Origin: Nakamurella flavida | GTDB lineage: Bacteria > Actinomycetota > Actinomycetes > Mycobacteriales > Nakamurellaceae | NCBI RefSeq assembly: GCF_030811475.1 | Contig: NZ_JAUSQV010000001.1 | Coordinates: forward strand, 2,677,001 to 2,741,000 | Direction of reading: 5' to 3' | Length of the DNA: 64,000 bases | Shown here: in pieces, positions 45,544-53,085 of the stretch | Position numbering within the stretch: position 1 is the stretch's first letter | Layout of the letters: each line of letters starts with the position of its first letter | The notes under the pieces: model-generated | Databases searched by the model: none | Told to the model about the DNA's origin: nothing | The model's input: the letters and a program-made list of their open reading frames with translations, nothing else | Made by a program: the position numbers and the translations under genes

Positions 45544-45656
45544 GCGCGTTCAGCGCCATGTGCCGGCGCGTTCAGCGCCATGTGCCGGCGCGTTCAGCGC
45601 CAATGTGCCGGCGCGTTCAGCGCCATGTGCCGGCGCGTTCAGCGCCGATGTCGCCG
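45544..45656. repeat. 22-bp tandem hairpin repeat, about five copies
   Basis: Units start at 45544, 45566, 45588 (one extra A), 45611 and 45633. The joined units repeat GGCGCGTTCAGCGCC (5-bp stem GGCGC/GCGCC, loop GTTCA) separated by ATGTGCC. The array begins at the base after the rplI terminator and decays to the right (CGCGCATTCCGCACC and similar up to ~45710). There are no unique spacers. Frames through it give repeated peptides but no ribosome site. Confidence 0.9.
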
Positions 45657-45821
45657 CGCATTCCGCACCGTTTCCCTGCGCGTCCGTTCCGGTGCATCCC
45701 GCACCCGGTACTCGGCGTGGTGCGTGTCAGACTGTGCTCATCGGAGCGGGCCGCGCTCCCGGGTCCGAGAGCGGGTGACAGCTTTGCGCTCCCGGCCCCG
45801 AGTTTCCCGAGTCCTCCCCGG

Positions 45822-46640
45822 ATGACCGCCGTCGACCGGCCGGCGGATCGTCCCGCGTCGGACAGTCCCGATCTGGTCGAGCGTCGCGAGGTCATCCGCG
45901 GGATCGTGCTCCGGGACGGCTTCGCCCGGATCGACGAGCTGGCCCAGCGCCTGGGCGTCAGCCTGATGACCATCCACCGGGATCTGGACGCGCTCGCGGC
46001 CCAGGGCTATCTCACCAAGATCCGGGGCGGTGCGACGGCGAATCCGTCCGCGCTGCTCGAGGCGAGGGTGCCGGAGCGGGTCGCCGCGATGCGGGACGAG
46101 AAGCTGGCCGTGGCCGCGCATGCGGCGAAGCTGCTGAGTCCCGGGCAGACGATCTTCCTCGACGACAGCACCACGGCCCTGGCGATGATCCCCCACCTGG
46201 TGGCCGCGGCCCCGGTGACGGTGGCGACGAACTTCCTGCCCGTGATCCCCCGGTTGGCGGGCCAGCAGGGCGTCGAGCTCATCGTGCTGGGCGGGCAGTA
46301 CCACCCGGTGCCCGAGGCCTGCTTCGGCAGCCGGACCCAGGAGGCGATCGGGCATCTGCACGCCGACCTGGCCTTCCTCTCGACCACGGGCATCAACCGA
46401 CTGTCCTGCTACCACCGCTCGGAGATCACGGTGACCTCGCGCAAGGCATTCATGGCCAACTCCACGAGCACGGTGCTGCTGGTGGACCACGCCAAGTTCG
46501 GTCGACCGGCGTCCCATCTGCTGGCCAAGCTCACCGATTTCGATCTCGTCGTGGTGGACGAGGGCATCGACGCCGAGGACGAGACCGAGATGCGCGCCGC
46601 AGGGGTCCACTACGAGATCGCCCGCCGCCTGCGCGCTTGA
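45822..46640 (+). CDS. DeoR-family transcriptional regulator
   Basis: A 272-residue repressor. An N-terminal DeoR helix-turn-helix (ERREVIRGIVLRDGFARIDELAQRLGVSLMTIHRDLDAL) is followed by GYLTKIRGGATA, and the C-terminal sugar-phosphate sensor domain has the family blocks SPGQTIFLDDSTTALAMI, TVATNFLPVI, LIVLGGQY and VLLVDHAKFG. Such proteins usually control sugar or polyol catabolism and respond to a phosphorylated sugar. No obvious target lies beside it; the polyol genes at 32.7 kb and 52-64 kb are candidates but this is only inference. ATG 45822 follows a weak CCCCGG context. Confidence 0.88.
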   Translation: MTAVDRPADRPASDSPDLVERREVIRGIVLRDGFARIDELAQRLGVSLMTIHRDLDALAAQGYLTKIRGGATANPSALLEARVPERVAAMRDEKLAVAAHAAKLLSPGQTIFLDDSTTALAMIPHLVAAAPVTVATNFLPVIPRLAGQQGVELIVLGGQYHPVPEACFGSRTQEAIGHLHADLAFLSTTGINRLSCYHRSEITVTSRKAFMANSTSTVLLVDHAKFGRPASHLLAKLTDFDLVVVDEGIDAEDETEMRAAGVHYEIARRLRA

Positions 46641-46680
46641 CACAGGCGGAGGGCCGGCGCCACCAGGTGCAGTCCCCGGA

Positions 46681-47388
46681 TCAGGCCCGCAGGGAGGCGA
46701 TGCTCAGCGACCCGGCCACCATGTCGGCGGCCAGATCGTCCAGGGACCTCCCGTCCACGAACGCCCGGGACCGCAGCAGGGCCAGTGCGTCGAGGAAGGT
46801 CACGCCCAGCGTCACCGAAGCCATGCCCATGGCGATCGGCACCTGGTCCCGTCGGCGCTGTTCGGACTGCCGGCGCCGGCCTCCGTCCAGGCTGACGGCG
46901 GCGACGAACTCCCGGCCCACCAGAGCGGCGAGCACCTCGGCGATGACGGCCGCAGCGAGTTGGTCGTCCACCCGATGGCAGCCCTGCGGATCGACGAAGT
47001 AGACGTCCAGGGCGCCGAGCCGGGGCAGGGGGAGCGCGAGGATCGACCGGAACGGGGTCCGGGTCAGCATCTCGCCCGCGAACACCGGCCACCGAGTCGC
47101 CAGGGCGGCGGCATCGGCCGGGATCGTGGCCTGCAGGGCGAACGCGTCCAGGCAGGGGCCTTCCCCGGTGGTGAACTGGAGCCGTTCGGCGGCGCTGGAG
47201 GCCGGATCGGACGAGCCGAGGGGGGCGCGCAGGGAGACGTCGGAGGACAGGCTCAGTCCGGCGCCGTCGGCGTCCAGCAGATGCGCCGCGGCCCAGGCCA
47301 GCCGAGCGGGGAAGAAGTGTTCGCCGGCGATCTCCGGGCGATGCCCGGCCGATTCCACGGCGTCGGCGAATGCGCTCGAGATGGTCAT
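46681..47388 (-). CDS. GAF-domain protein with ANTAR-like C-terminus
   Basis: A 235-residue protein. Residues ~20-165 look like a GAF sensor (GAGLSLSSDVSLRAPLGSSD, FTTGEGPCLDAFA, FRSILALPLPRLGALDVYF). The last ~55 residues (AMGMASVTLGVTFLDALALLRSRAFVDGRSLDDLAADMV) fit the three-helix ANTAR pattern, which binds RNA and prevents transcription termination. GAF-ANTAR proteins are common in actinomycetes as stress or redox sensors. ATG 47388 is weakly supported; ATG at about 47492 would add 35 residues. Confidence 0.75.
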   Translation of the reverse strand: MTISSAFADAVESAGHRPEIAGEHFFPARLAWAAAHLLDADGAGLSLSSDVSLRAPLGSSDPASSAAERLQFTTGEGPCLDAFALQATIPADAAALATRWPVFAGEMLTRTPFRSILALPLPRLGALDVYFVDPQGCHRVDDQLAAAVIAEVLAALVGREFVAAVSLDGGRRRQSEQRRRDQVPIAMGMASVTLGVTFLDALALLRSRAFVDGRSLDDLAADMVAGSLSIASLRA

Positions 47389-47543
47389 CAGGTGCCGCCC
47401 GTCGGCTCCGTCCGCGGACGGAGCCCTCGATGCGGGGCTCTCGACCGTTGACTCGGCGGTGCCCCGGACCTCACGGTAGACCGCTCGACGCATCGGTCCG
47501 GACCCCGTGCGGCCCGTTCGGTCGACGCCGCTTCGCTGCCGGG

Positions 47544-48254
47544 TCAGCCTCCGTTGTCCCGTCCCCACCGTCGCCGCCGCAGCCGACCGCCGGTCCGGCT
47601 CACCTCGGGGACGCCGGCGGTGACCCGTTCGACGGCCCGGGTGACGGCGGCCGTGTCAGTCGTGTCGGCCGGGTCACCGGTGTCGCTGCCGCCGGGTGCC
47701 CGCAGGCTCAGTGCCCGGTGCAGGGTCAGCCCCTCGACGAGCGCGTCCAGCTGGGTGGCCTCCTCGGGAGTGAAGTGGACGCCCAGCGCCGTACGGCTGC
47801 GCGCCATCCAGGCGTCGGTGATCGCGCGGTACGCGGGTCGGCGCGCCGCCAGGGCGTACAGCTCGAGGGTGACGGCGAGATCACGCCGTTCGGCGAAGAC
47901 GTCCTCGACGATCAGGGCGACCACCGCCCGCCGGGCCGCCGCACGATCACCGGCCCGGTGCATGCGCAGGTCGAACCCGTCGGCGACCCGATCCGCGAAC
48001 CGGGTGAAGGCCTCGTGCAGCAGGTCGTCGATACCGGTGAAGTGGTAGGTCATCGAACCCAGGGGCACCCCGGCGGCCGCGGCCACCTTCCGATGGGACG
48101 TCCCGGCCACCCCGTCGGCGGCGACGACGTCGAGGCAGGCGTCGATGATCCGGTCCCGACGGCCCGGATCCGGGCGGCGGGCCACCGATCTGTCCCCACC
48201 GCCGTCGGGCTCCGACGTCGGGTCGGTGGGGACCAACCCACTGCGTTCCGGCAT
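47544..48254 (-). CDS. TetR-family transcriptional regulator
   Basis: A 236-residue repressor. The N-terminal helix-turn-helix reads RDRIIDACLDVVAADGVAGTSHRKVAAAAGVPLGSMTYHF, preceded by ~35 variable residues. The ligand-binding half (residues ~80-200) contains LYALAARRPAYRAITDAWM. It faces the MFS gene across a 37-bp gap that contains a 16-bp palindrome and both -10 boxes, so it very likely represses itself and the transporter. ATG at 48254 lies 7 nt after TACGGT (minus strand), a leaderless start. Confidence 0.9.
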   Translation of the reverse strand: MPERSGLVPTDPTSEPDGGGDRSVARRPDPGRRDRIIDACLDVVAADGVAGTSHRKVAAAAGVPLGSMTYHFTGIDDLLHEAFTRFADRVADGFDLRMHRAGDRAAARRAVVALIVEDVFAERRDLAVTLELYALAARRPAYRAITDAWMARSRTALGVHFTPEEATQLDALVEGLTLHRALSLRAPGGSDTGDPADTTDTAAVTRAVERVTAGVPEVSRTGGRLRRRRWGRDNGG

Positions 48255-48270
48255 GTGTACGACCGTACAC
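48255..48270. promoter_or_regulatory. TetR operator overlapping both divergent promoters
   Basis: GTGTACG-AC-CGTACAC is a perfect 16-bp inverted repeat that abuts the tetR start codon. It contains the tetR -10 (TACGGT, minus strand, 48262-48267). A further TGTACG half-site at 48277-48282 overlaps the MFS -10 (TACGTT, 48279-48284). Confidence 0.8.
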
Positions 48271-48291
48271 TCGTGCTGTACGTTCGTCCGC

Positions 48292-49488
48292 ATGAGTGTC
48301 GAGGTCACCCTTCCCGGTGCGGTCGAGCGGCGCGCGCGCCTGGCGGTGTCCGCCCTGTTCTTCACCAACGGTGCCCTGTTCGCCAACCTCCTGCCGCGAT
48401 ACCCGCAGATCAAGGCCGATCTGGGCCTGGACAACACGGCGTACGGGCTGGCCGTAGCCGCCTTCCCGGCCGGCGCCCTGGTCGCCGGTGTCGCGGCCGG
48501 CGTGGTCATCCGGCGGCTGGGGTCGGCATGGGCGGCGACGGCGGGGACGGTGCTGACCAGTCTCGGCGCGCTGGCCGCCGGCCTGGCTCCCACCGCGTGG
48601 GTCTTCGCGGTGGCGCTGTTCCTGGCCGGCGCGATGGACGCGGTCACCGACGTCGCGCAGAACGCGCACGGTCTGGTGGTCCAGCGCCGTTACGGGCGCT
48701 CGATCATCAACTCGTTCCACGCCATCTGGTCGATCGGGGCGGTGACCGGGGGAGCGATGGCCGCCGGGGCCATCGCGCTCGGCCTGCCGATCGGGGTGCA
48801 CCTCGGCATCTCGGCCGTGGTGTTCTCCGCCGTCGCTCTCACCGCCCTGCGGTTCTGCCTGCCGCGGACAGTCGCCGGCGGCGAGGACCAGCCCCCGCCG
48901 GCCCACGCCGCCGGTCGGGCCGCCGCGTCCAGGACCCGTATCGGGATGATCGCGGCCGCTCTGGTGCTCATCGCCATCGCCGGGTCGGTGGTCGAGGACG
49001 CCGGCAACTCGTGGGCGGCGGTCTATCTGTCCGGGTCGCTGCAGGCACCGGCCGCGGTGGCCGCCACCGGGTTCATCGCCCTCGTCGGGGCCCAGTTCGT
49101 GGGCCGGCTCGTCGGCGACCGGTTGGTCGACCGCTTCGGCCAGCGGGTGGTGGCCCGCACGGGCGGGCTCATCGCGGCCGCGGGCATGGGCGCGGCCCTG
49201 GCCTTCCCGTCGGTGCCCGGCACGATCCTGGGGTTCGCGGCGGCCGGATTCGGTGTCGCCACCCTGGTCCCGGCCGCGATGCAGGAGGCCGACGAGTTGC
49301 CCGGACTCAAGCCGGGGACCGGGCTCACCCTGGTGTCCTGGCTGATGCGGCTCGGTTTCCTGTTCTCCCCGCCCATCGTCGGGGCGATCGCGGACGCGGC
49401 GAGCCTGCGGGTGGGCCTGCTCGTGGTCCCCGCGGCCGGGCTGCTGGTCGTCGTCACGGCGGGGGTGTTGTCCGGCCGACGCCGGTGA
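48292..49488 (+). CDS. MFS transporter controlled by the adjacent TetR
   Basis: A 398-residue, 12-helix major-facilitator protein. It resembles the fucose/YbjJ-like subgroup (FFTNGALFANLLPRYPQIK at the first helix; NAHGLVVQRRYGRSIINSFHAIWSIGAVTGG in the middle, the conserved SFHA-WS segment). ATG at 48292 lies 7 nt after TACGTT with no ribosome site, so it is probably leaderless. The TetR neighbour and shared operator suggest inducible efflux or uptake; the ligand is unknown. Confidence 0.88.
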   Translation: MSVEVTLPGAVERRARLAVSALFFTNGALFANLLPRYPQIKADLGLDNTAYGLAVAAFPAGALVAGVAAGVVIRRLGSAWAATAGTVLTSLGALAAGLAPTAWVFAVALFLAGAMDAVTDVAQNAHGLVVQRRYGRSIINSFHAIWSIGAVTGGAMAAGAIALGLPIGVHLGISAVVFSAVALTALRFCLPRTVAGGEDQPPPAHAAGRAAASRTRIGMIAAALVLIAIAGSVVEDAGNSWAAVYLSGSLQAPAAVAATGFIALVGAQFVGRLVGDRLVDRFGQRVVARTGGLIAAAGMGAALAFPSVPGTILGFAAAGFGVATLVPAAMQEADELPGLKPGTGLTLVSWLMRLGFLFSPPIVGAIADAASLRVGLLVVPAAGLLVVVTAGVLSGRRR

Positions 49489-49646
49489 ACCTTCCCGGCA
49501 CGGGGCGCTGCAGCCACTCAGCCGGGCGGCCGGCGCGGGGATCCGCCGGGTCGGCGGGGCATCCGACCGGGGTCTACGTTCGGTAGAAGAGACAGGGACG
49601 GAAGGGCGCCGACACCGGAGCGCCCGACCGCAGTTGCGGAGCGCTC

Positions 49647-49844
49647 GTGCAGCAGTGGAAGAACACCTGGTCTGCCTTCACCGGTCGCCCGGACGCGGGG
49701 AACGGGCGGGCCCGCCCGCATTTCTGGCGGGGACGTCGTGCCAGTATCGCCGGCCGACCGGATCTGGACCCTCTTCGTTCGTGCGGGTGCCGGCCGCCCT
49801 GCGCGCAGGAGCACGGTCCGACGGCCCGGGCCCAGGTCGGCTGA
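49647..49844 (+). CDS. possible small Cys-containing protein
   Basis: A 65-codon frame with GTG start six nt after GGAG. The predicted peptide starts MQQWKNTWSAFTGRP and ends with CGCRPPCAQEHG, three cysteines close together. Third-position G+C is high (about four codons in five) but lower than in the neighbours, and no family is recognised. Apart from this, the 377-nt gap 49489-49865 shows nothing I can name. Confidence 0.3.
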   Translation: MQQWKNTWSAFTGRPDAGNGRARPHFWRGRRASIAGRPDLDPLRSCGCRPPCAQEHGPTARAQVG

Positions 49845-49865
49845 GGCACCCCATGGGGCGGGAGG

Positions 49866-50027
49866 TCAGACGCGACCGGCGGCCTTGCGCTTGATCCAGC
49901 CGTAGGCGGCCGTGGCCACGAGCAGGACGAGGGCCACGATGGCCAGCCAGAAGAGGCCCTTGACCACGAAGCCGACGACGGCCAGGACGACCCAGATGAC
50001 GAGCAGAACCGCGAGGAAGGCGAGCAT
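49866..50027 (-). CDS. 53-residue hydrophobic membrane protein
   Basis: A very small protein consisting of two membrane helices (LAFLAVLLVIWVVLAVVGFVV and LFWLAIVALVLLVATAAYGW) and a basic end (IKRKAAGRV). Such short 'hydrophobic proteins' are common in actinomycetes; no role is known. ATG at 50027 has GGAGG one base upstream; the longer frame (to 50216) adds only Arg/Pro-rich sequence. Confidence 0.65.
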   Translation of the reverse strand: MLAFLAVLLVIWVVLAVVGFVVKGLFWLAIVALVLLVATAAYGWIKRKAAGRV

Positions 50028-50193
50028 GCCTCCACTATGCCCCGCCGGGGGCCCCGCGACGGCCGCCCGGTTGCGGGGCGCGCCGGTGCGTCGGACGGAC
50101 GAGCGCGGACGGGGTGGCCGGGGTGCACGGCGTGCGTGCGAGAGGGCATGTCCCCGCTGTGCAGTACACCCGGCGGGACCTGCGGACCGGCGG

Positions 50194-50199
50194 TAGCGT
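50194..50199 (+). promoter_or_regulatory. -10 box for the gene at 50206
   Basis: TAGCGT lies 6 nt before the ATG at 50206, with no ribosome site; leaderless pattern. Confidence 0.6.
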
Positions 50200-50205
50200 G
50201 CCGGA

Positions 50206-50580
50206 ATGGTCGGCACACGCCACGGTTGCCCGGAGCCGCTGAAGGGCTGGCTCGAGGCGAACGGTCAGGACCATCTGGCGTCGGCCGGCCTGCACCCGCT
50301 GGTGACGTTCACGTTGGGCGCGGCCCAGGAGGGCATGCCCCCGTTACCCGCCGATGTGCTGGCCGGTTGGGCGCTCACCCTGGTGAACGAGCGGGTGATG
50401 CTGCTCCAGTCGACGATGGCCTATCTGGACCGGGCCCGCCGGGCGGGTATGTCCGACCCCGAGATCACCCGGTCCCTGGACCTGGTGCTGCCGGCGGGAC
50501 AGACGGTCACGGAGTACTCCGCCGGTCTGCTCGCCGAGGTGGAGGACTGGCGCCGCCGGGTCGGCATGGTCGGACGCTAG
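50206..50580 (+). CDS. hypothetical protein, 124 residues
   Basis: A soluble, mostly helical protein (EPLKGWLEANGQDHLASAGLHP, LTLVNERVMLLQSTMAYLDRARRAGMSDPEI). It has no signal peptide, membrane helix or cysteine cluster and I do not recognise the family. Codon use matches the surrounding genes and the start is supported by a -10 box 6 nt upstream. It stands alone between a divergent tiny membrane gene and a larger membrane gene. Confidence 0.65.
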   Translation: MVGTRHGCPEPLKGWLEANGQDHLASAGLHPLVTFTLGAAQEGMPPLPADVLAGWALTLVNERVMLLQSTMAYLDRARRAGMSDPEITRSLDLVLPAGQTVTEYSAGLLAEVEDWRRRVGMVGR

Positions 50581-50724
50581 GGCACTGCCCCGCGTCCCAC
50601 CCCGCCGGGTCGCCCCCCGTCACCGAATGTGCGGCGGCCCGTCGGTACGGACTCCGATCGAGGGATGTCGGGACTCGGGCCGTGGCCGCAGACTGCGGGA
50701 AGGAGCCGAGCCCGGGGGGACGAT

Positions 50725-52005
50725 GTGGCGGCAGTCGAGGAGTTGGGCGAGGTCGCCGGGCTCGCGGCACTCGCCGGTGGGGTGACGAGGTCCGCGGCAT
50801 GGACGGATCGGGACGCGGTGGACCGTGCGCTGCGTCGGGTCGACCGGTCGATCGCGTCGGACCGGGAGGAGTCCTCCCGGCCGGCCCCCGCGGCCGCGCG
50901 GCCGTCCGCCGATTGGCAGTCGCGGCTGCTCGACATCCTCGACCCGTCCCGCGACGAGCACACGGACCCGCCGCCGGCCGACCCGGAGGGTGCGGCGCTG
51001 CGGGCGGAGGCCGACGCGCAGGCAGCGGTGACGGTGGCCCGACTGGCCCTGCGGGAGGCGCAGCGGGCCGTGCTGGAGTCCCGAGCGGCCGCGTTGCGCG
51101 CCCTGGCCCTCGACCCCGCCTGCATTGGCCCCACCCGCGCCGACGGGGCCGACACCCGCCTTGCCGCCGCGGTCCGCATCCCGCTCGCGCATCGTTTGCT
51201 GCCGCCCGGGCACCCGATCCGCGCTCACGCGCGGGCGGTGACCGAGGGGGTGGCCCACGAGTTCTCCGCGCTGCTCCGCGATCGCCCGCGGCCCATCCTG
51301 ACCAAGCTGGCGGTCGGCCTCGGGTTGGGGCTGGCCTACCTCGGCTACCTGCGGCTCTTCCGGTGGGACGACAAGGAGGAGGTGATGCCCTACCTCGCCC
51401 TGTACGCGCTCTCCGGGGTGATCGGCGGAGTGGTCTGCACGAACGCCCTCTGTTGGGACGCCGGGCGGGTACGAGCCGCGCTGGTCGGCGGTCGTCGGCT
51501 GTGGCAGCTGCTGCTGGCCAAGAACATCACGCTGTTCGTGCTGGTGGGGGCGGTCGGGCTGGTCCTCAGCGGGCTGCTGGCCTGGCGGGCCGGTGAGCCG
51601 GCAGCGCTGCTCAAGGCCGTCGGGCAGCTGATCACGATGATGCTGATCTGGCTGGGGATCGGGAACGTGCTGTCCGTGGTCTCGCCGTTACGGGTGGAGC
51701 CGCTCGAGGCCCGCCGTCAGGACGGCACGCTGCGGCCGTTCCTGCTGTCCTTCGTCAGCTCCTACGTCGTCGGCCTCGGCGTCAACCTCATGCTCACCTG
51801 GCGGGTCTGGGCCAAGCAGTCGATGATCGCCGAGCTCGGCGGCCCGCTCGTGCCGGTGCTCACCCTGGTGGGAAGCGCGTTGGTGAGCTACCTGCTGCTG
51901 ACCGTGCTCGCGGTCAGCCTGACCGAACGCCCTCGCGTCCGGCGGACGCTGCTGCGCGAGATGATCGACCACCGCGCCACGGTGCGGACGCCCGCCCTGC
52001 CCTGA
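50725..52005 (+). CDS. integral membrane protein, unknown
   Basis: A 426-residue protein. The first ~190 residues are soluble, with an Ala/Arg/Glu-rich helical stretch (ALRAEADAQAAVTVARLALREAQRAVLESRAAALRAL, probable coiled coil). The rest holds six membrane helices (LTKLAVGLGLGLAYLGYL, YLALYALSGVIGGVVCTNAL, ITLFVLVGAVGLVLSGLLA, LITMMLIWLGIGNVLSVVS, LLSFVSSYVVGLGVNLMLTW, VPVLTLVGSALVSYLLLTVLA). The helix layout recalls ABC-2 type permeases, but no ATPase lies nearby. GTG 50725 follows GGGGGGACGAT; starts further upstream are possible. Confidence 0.65.
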   Translation: MAAVEELGEVAGLAALAGGVTRSAAWTDRDAVDRALRRVDRSIASDREESSRPAPAAARPSADWQSRLLDILDPSRDEHTDPPPADPEGAALRAEADAQAAVTVARLALREAQRAVLESRAAALRALALDPACIGPTRADGADTRLAAAVRIPLAHRLLPPGHPIRAHARAVTEGVAHEFSALLRDRPRPILTKLAVGLGLGLAYLGYLRLFRWDDKEEVMPYLALYALSGVIGGVVCTNALCWDAGRVRAALVGGRRLWQLLLAKNITLFVLVGAVGLVLSGLLAWRAGEPAALLKAVGQLITMMLIWLGIGNVLSVVSPLRVEPLEARRQDGTLRPFLLSFVSSYVVGLGVNLMLTWRVWAKQSMIAELGGPLVPVLTLVGSALVSYLLLTVLAVSLTERPRVRRTLLREMIDHRATVRTPALP

Positions 52006-52032
52006 GCGCCCGCCGGCGGCGATGTCCCGGCA

Positions 52033-53085
52033 TCACCCGGAGAGCACCTCGGGGTTGGCGCAGTGCTGGAGCGTGCCGTCCCGCAGATAGGTGCCGACCG
52101 CGGCGACCACGGCCTCGGCGGAGAAGTCGGCGACGCGGCGGGACGCGCCGGCCAGGTGGGGGGTGGCCACCACCCGCGGATGGGCGAGCAGGGGGGAGCC
52201 CGGCGGCGGGGGTTCGGGATCGAAGACGTCGAGCGCGGCTCCGGCGACCTGCCCGGACTGCAGCGCGGCGACCAGGTCGTCGGTGACGACGAGCTCACCG
52301 CGGGCGGTGTTGACGAAGAACGCGCCCGGTCGCAGCTTGCCGAAGAACGCGGCGTCGGCCATGCCCGAGGTCTGCGGGGTGAGTCGCGGGTGCAGGCTGA
52401 CGATGTCGCACCGACCGAGCAGATCGTCGAGCTCGACCGGCTGCGCGCCCTCGGCGATGATCCGGGCCGGGTCCGCGTACGGGTCGCACACCAGCACGGT
52501 GGACCCGAAGGCCCGCAGCAGCCGGGTGACGTGTGCCCCGATGGCGCCGAAGCCGACGAGCCCGACGGTGGCGTGTCCCAGCTCCGGTCCGGCGAGCTCG
52601 TACCGGTAGTAGCTGCCGTTCCAGGTCCCGTCGATCAGCTGGTGCGATCCCGGACCGATGTTCCGGGTCACCGCGATCATCATGCCGACGGTGAACTCGG
52701 CGGCGGCGGTGAGGTTCCGCCCCGGCAGATAGGCGACCGGGACCCCCGCCGCCGTGGCTGCGGCGATGTCGATGTTGACCGGGCCGCCCCGGACGCTGCC
52801 GATGATCCGCAACCGACCGGCGCCCTGGATGACCCGGGCGGTGACCGGGGCGAGATGGGTGACGATGACGTCCGCCTCGGCGGCCAGCCGGGCGAACTCG
52901 TCGGGATCGCCGGCCGCCTCGCGCACGCCGTCGACGTCGCCGAAGGCCTCGTCCGGCCAATCACTCGCGATGGTGAGGACGGTCAGCTCACCGAGATCGG
53001 CCAACTGGGCGTGGACCTGGGCGGCGAGGGCGTCGGCGGTGATGAAGGCGTCGCCCGCGCAGAGCACGGTCAGCGGTCGGGTCAT
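52033..53085 (-). CDS. D-isomer-specific 2-hydroxyacid dehydrogenase
   Basis: An NAD-dependent dehydrogenase of 350 residues. The Rossmann motif is VGLVGFGAIGAHVTRLLRAFG; the catalytic set is Arg in NTARGELV, the Glu equivalent in DPEPPPPGSPL and His in PHLAGASRR. It acts on a 2-hydroxyacid/2-ketoacid pair or a phosphorylated one; glyoxylate, hydroxypyruvate or erythronate-type substrates are all possible. Its ATG overlaps the stop of the ABC ATPase gene, so it is the last gene of the seven-gene transporter operon and probably acts on a product of the imported compound. Confidence 0.9.
   Translation of the reverse strand: MTRPLTVLCAGDAFITADALAAQVHAQLADLGELTVLTIASDWPDEAFGDVDGVREAAGDPDEFARLAAEADVIVTHLAPVTARVIQGAGRLRIIGSVRGGPVNIDIAAATAAGVPVAYLPGRNLTAAAEFTVGMMIAVTRNIGPGSHQLIDGTWNGSYYRYELAGPELGHATVGLVGFGAIGAHVTRLLRAFGSTVLVCDPYADPARIIAEGAQPVELDDLLGRCDIVSLHPRLTPQTSGMADAAFFGKLRPGAFFVNTARGELVVTDDLVAALQSGQVAGAALDVFDPEPPPPGSPLLAHPRVVATPHLAGASRRVADFSAEAVVAAVGTYLRDGTLQHCANPEVLSG

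Noticed and set aside
45544-45656. CRISPR-like array
   Set aside because: The 22-bp units follow each other without spacers, and no cas genes are present.
45519-45821. N-terminal extension of the DeoR gene through the tandem repeat
   Set aside because: The extension would consist of repeated peptides made from the array, before the family's normal start, and crosses the rplI terminator.
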